DNA of 28,576 nt from Chara braunii (Eukaryota > Streptophyta > Charophyceae > Charales > Characeae): the NCBI GenBank assembly GCA_003427395.1, contig BFEA01000437.1, forward strand, positions 106,356 through 134,931, given 5' to 3'. A program made the position numbers and the translations under genes. The notes under the pieces were generated by a model that did no database searches, was not told the origin of the DNA, and was given only the letters and a program-made list of their open reading frames with translations. Positions 25,941-28,576 of this stretch are shown piece after piece. Position 1 is the stretch's first letter. Each line of letters starts with the position of its first letter.

Positions 25941-28576
25941 ATGGCAGACAGTGATGCCCGAAAGGGACTCGAGCTCACACTGAAGGTAGAGGAGCGGGAA
26001 ATTACTGTGGGGGGAGAAGTCGTTGATGTGCACCCTCGCCAGCCATGGATCGCTAGTATTCATACGGGTGAGAAATGTGCGATCCAAGTTTGGAATTATG
26101 AAGAAGGAACGCAAGTGACCTCCCTGCTTTCTCGTGATAACGGGGCGCTCAAGACAGCAAAGTTCCTAGGCAACAACGATTCGGTACTGTTAGTCCAAGC
26201 TCTCTTAAGGGAGAAAGGATGTCCTTTCTGCACAAAAAAACTTGGGTTCTGTCTGTCTATAAGATCTTGCAAACCTCAGACCTCCGAATGAAGGAAGAGA
26301 AAACACTCACGGGCACGGAGGATTTCGTTTTCGCAGCATTTACTGTGCATCCCACGGCCCGGTGTATATTGGCCGCAGGGAGTTTCGGCTTATGGTCTCC
26401 CGATCGGAATATTAACTTTTGGGATGTAGACAATCGTTTGCACGGAAAGGCACATTCTCCAGGATCTGGGATAACCAGGACGGCCTTCCATCCTCTTAAG
26501 ACGCACATTTTTCTGACTGGCCATCAGGACGGGAGAATCAAAATTTGGGATGCAAACACCATGGCAGTTCTCCAAACGTTGGGAGAGAGTTCAACCTCTG
26601 GGAAAGCCGAGGGGGAGGGAGTTACTTCCTTGCGATTCTGCGCTAGTAGACCCCAGACGTCACTTCTCATTGCGGGTCATGCATCTGGCGCACTGCAGGT
26701 CTGGGACCATCAGAGAAAAGAATGTATGGCCAGTCTCGATGTGCATGAAAAACAAGCAGAGCAGGCTTTCTTCCATCCACACTTGCCGTACATACTGAGC
26801 GCATCCAGCGATGGAACCATCATGGCATGGAGCGATTCCAATTATCAGCTACAATATACACTCTGCAGTGGCCAAGACGGATTGTCAGGCGGCGTTTTCT
26901 GTAGGGATGATTGTATGTTTGTGCTTTCCTGTAAGAAAACATTACGTTTCATTACGGTAAGCACCAAGAATGACGGTCCCAAACCGGACTTCGTGAAGAG
27001 AGTGACCATGTTAGAATCAGACAAAAGCCTCTCGTTTGGGGAAACGAATGTACATAGCATTGACAGACTAGCGGACGAGTTGACAGCTGTGAGAGCAAAG
27101 ACGAGGGCAATGGAGGAAGTACTTAAGAAAGAGAGGGCAACACATACACAACAGGTAAATCAGCTTGAGACTGAGCTAAGCAATGTAAGGATGGAGAGGC
27201 AAGCATTAGGAGAGAGATTTGAGAGATTGCAATCGGAATATGAGACGAAAGAAGGCATTCACTCACAGAGGGTGAAGCAACTCGAAAACGAAATAGGCAA
27301 TCTATTGGTGGAAAGGGAGGCACTCAAAGAGAGATTTGAGTCATCAAAGGCCAGGATTCAAGATTTGGAATCGAGGTTGGAGATCGAGGGAGGTGCACGT
27401 GAGAGATTGGAAACTGTGAGGGCGAAGAGGAAGGCACTTGAAGAGGGATTTCAGAAAGAGAGGCGGACCATTGCACGAAGGGTAAGGGAGCTTGAGACTA
27501 AGCTAAGCAATATAAGGTTGGAGAGGAAGGCATTAGGAGAGAGACTTGAAACATTTCGATCAGAGAATGAGAGAGAAACACGCATGGACTTGGGAAGAGT
27601 CAGCGAGTTGGACAGTCAAATAATTAATCTGTTGACAGAAAGGGAGGAACTCAAAGAAAGAATGGAGAGATCAAAGGTCAGGATTCAAGAACTGGAATCC
27701 AGGCTGGAGATGGAAGGCGGCGTAGGAGAGAGATCGGAAAGGTTTGACGGAGTGCCCAGCGTGGTTCCAAAAGTGGACTTAGATCCATTCAGAGAATTTT
27801 CCCTGGATGAATTGAAGAGTGCCACAAATGACTTTCATGATGAGTGCAAACTCGAACATCGACATTACGGATGTGTTTACATGGGAAAAATCACACCCGT
27901 CGTGGTAAAGAGATTCGAGCGAGGAAACAATGGGACACATAACAAACACATGCAATTGACGAGGGAGCTTGTTGACCAATTGAAGTCTCTTCAGCACCCA
28001 CACATGCAGAAGATGCTAGGAGTGTGCTACAGAGGAAATTGTCTCGTCTATGAGCACATGGCCAATGGAAATGTGAAAGAGTGGATTTCCTCCACCGATG
28101 GGTCACGAAGGGGCTTCTTGCCGTGGTACACCCGCCTGCAGATTATGGCCCAGGTTGCCCAAGCCTTGGCCTTCCTTCACTCCAGCAAGTCACTAGGAGG
28201 TGGTCCTATCATCCATTGTGCCATCAAGCCCGAAAACATCCTTTTGGGTACTAGCAGTTTTGTGACAAAACTCGCAGAGGCTGATGCCGCGTTGATTGCC
28301 GCAAACGTTAAGGATGACGACGATGTGGAACCTGGAATGCCTGTGCCTTATCGAGTTGAATCAGTTGACGCTCAGTAAGTGGCTCAAGAATTTTTGCGCA
28401 CTGCAGTCCTCACTCAGCAAACTGATATTTACGCCTTCGGCATCACCGTCCTGGAGATTCTCACCGGAAAGTTCAAGGATGCATTTGGAATTATGGAAGA
28501 CGCAGTAGAAGATCCGGCCAACTTTACAAATACCCTGGACCCAAACGCAGGAAGTTGGGACGTGGATCTGGCCATG
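25941..28576 (+). CDS. gene B: WD40, coiled coil, RLCK-type pseudokinase (disrupted, runs off window)
   Basis: ATG 25941 begins MADSDARKGLEL. WD40 blades end in VWNYEE, NFWDVD, KIWDANT, QVWDHQRKE and AWSDSNYQ; VDVHPRQPW and FHPHLPYILSASSDGTI match coatomer beta' phrases. A 7-A run at 26234-26240 carries a frame change; the rest reads from 26219 in another frame. The coiled coil (about 27060-27745) holds two 327-bp repeats. The kinase starts near 27796 (FSLDELKSATNDF). The VAIK lysine is kept (VVVK, 27908). HRD reads HCA (HCAIKPEN, 28214), and DFG appears as EAD. A TAA at 28376 replaces the expected Tyr, yet homology continues in frame (VAQEFL, TQQTDIYAFGITVLEILTG), close to plant U-box kinases (RLCK-IX). 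Pseudogene or decaying scaffold; signalling role only inferred. The C-terminus lies outside the window. Confidence 0.85.
27155..27742 (+). repeat. 327-bp tandem repeat within gene B coiled coil
   Basis: Unit 1 (27155-27481) and unit 2 (27482 to about 27742) encode the same heptad-rich segment at an exact 109-codon offset: LETELSNVRMERQALGERFE and LETKLSNIRLERKALGERLE, then LLVEREALKERFESSKARIQ and LLTEREELKERMERSKVRIQ. Gene A has the same period (14574 and 14901). Confidence 0.88.

Noticed and set aside
28371-28411. An intron starting at GTAAGT in gene B
   Set aside because: The nearest AG would make an intron of about 30 nt and would remove residues that match the kinase family; the reading frame continues unchanged past the stop.

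Overview
The window is transposon-dense nuclear DNA from a photosynthetic eukaryote, most likely a streptophyte: a charophyte alga such as Chara, or an early-diverging land plant. This is inferred from a plant-type receptor-like cytoplasmic kinase domain (closest by eye to the plant U-box/RLCK kinases), a Penelope-like element of the permuted type described from green algae and spike mosses, a PIF/Harbinger element with a TAA target duplication, and very long CT/GA/AC microsatellites. No bacterial operon, CRISPR array or rRNA gene was seen.

Layout. 1-1168: a (GA)n tract, noncoding DNA and a minus-strand tRNA-derived, SINE-like sequence. 1169-3260: a 2.1-kb PIF/Harbinger element with matching ends, a TAA duplication and an N-terminal transposase remnant. 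3856-10038: a 6.2-kb Penelope-like retroelement. It is bounded by 565/568-bp direct repeats (pseudo-LTRs, about 97% identical by hand count) and carries a gag-like ORF1 (CCHC zinc knuckle, coiled coils) and an ORF2 with GIY-YIG endonuclease upstream of reverse transcriptase. Both ORFs are broken by stops or a frameshift. Each pseudo-LTR holds a hammerhead-ribozyme-like motif. 10042-10753 and 17657-18371: two copies of a 0.7-kb unit that starts with the 3' tail of U6 snRNA and ends at a long CT microsatellite.

11829-15530 and 24465-28576 are two copies of one segmental duplication, about 12.6 kb apart. Each has a conserved upstream region with a (CT)n tract about 0.8 kb before the ATG, followed by a gene with an unusual architecture: a coatomer-beta'-like WD40 propeller, a long coiled coil built from a 109-residue repeat, and a plant RLCK/U-box-type kinase domain that lacks key catalytic residues. 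Copy A is a rearranged pseudogene: a stop in the linker, a kinase domain cut short and fused back to coiled-coil sequence, then a Ty3/Gypsy RT scrap. Copy B has one frameshift and one in-frame stop and runs off the right edge.

Between the two copies (15.5-24.4 kb) lies a mosaic of nonautonomous inverted-repeat elements, several nested. It also holds a well-formed type III hammerhead ribozyme candidate on the minus strand (19267-19324), a U6 snRNA gene copy split by a 653-bp inverted-repeat element (21929-22695), and a second U6 pseudogene (23275-23341, minus).

One clear artefact is present: at 18475-18512 the sequence is a Tn5/Nextera mosaic-end junction flanked by a 9-bp direct repeat, so sequencing-library adapter has been assembled into the genome.

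Most promising for novelty are the WD40-coiled-coil-pseudokinase pair, the permuted Penelope-like element with an ORF1 and ribozyme-like pseudo-LTRs, the minus-strand hammerhead, and the repeated association of mobile sequences with U6 snRNA. All homology calls are by reading; no search was run.
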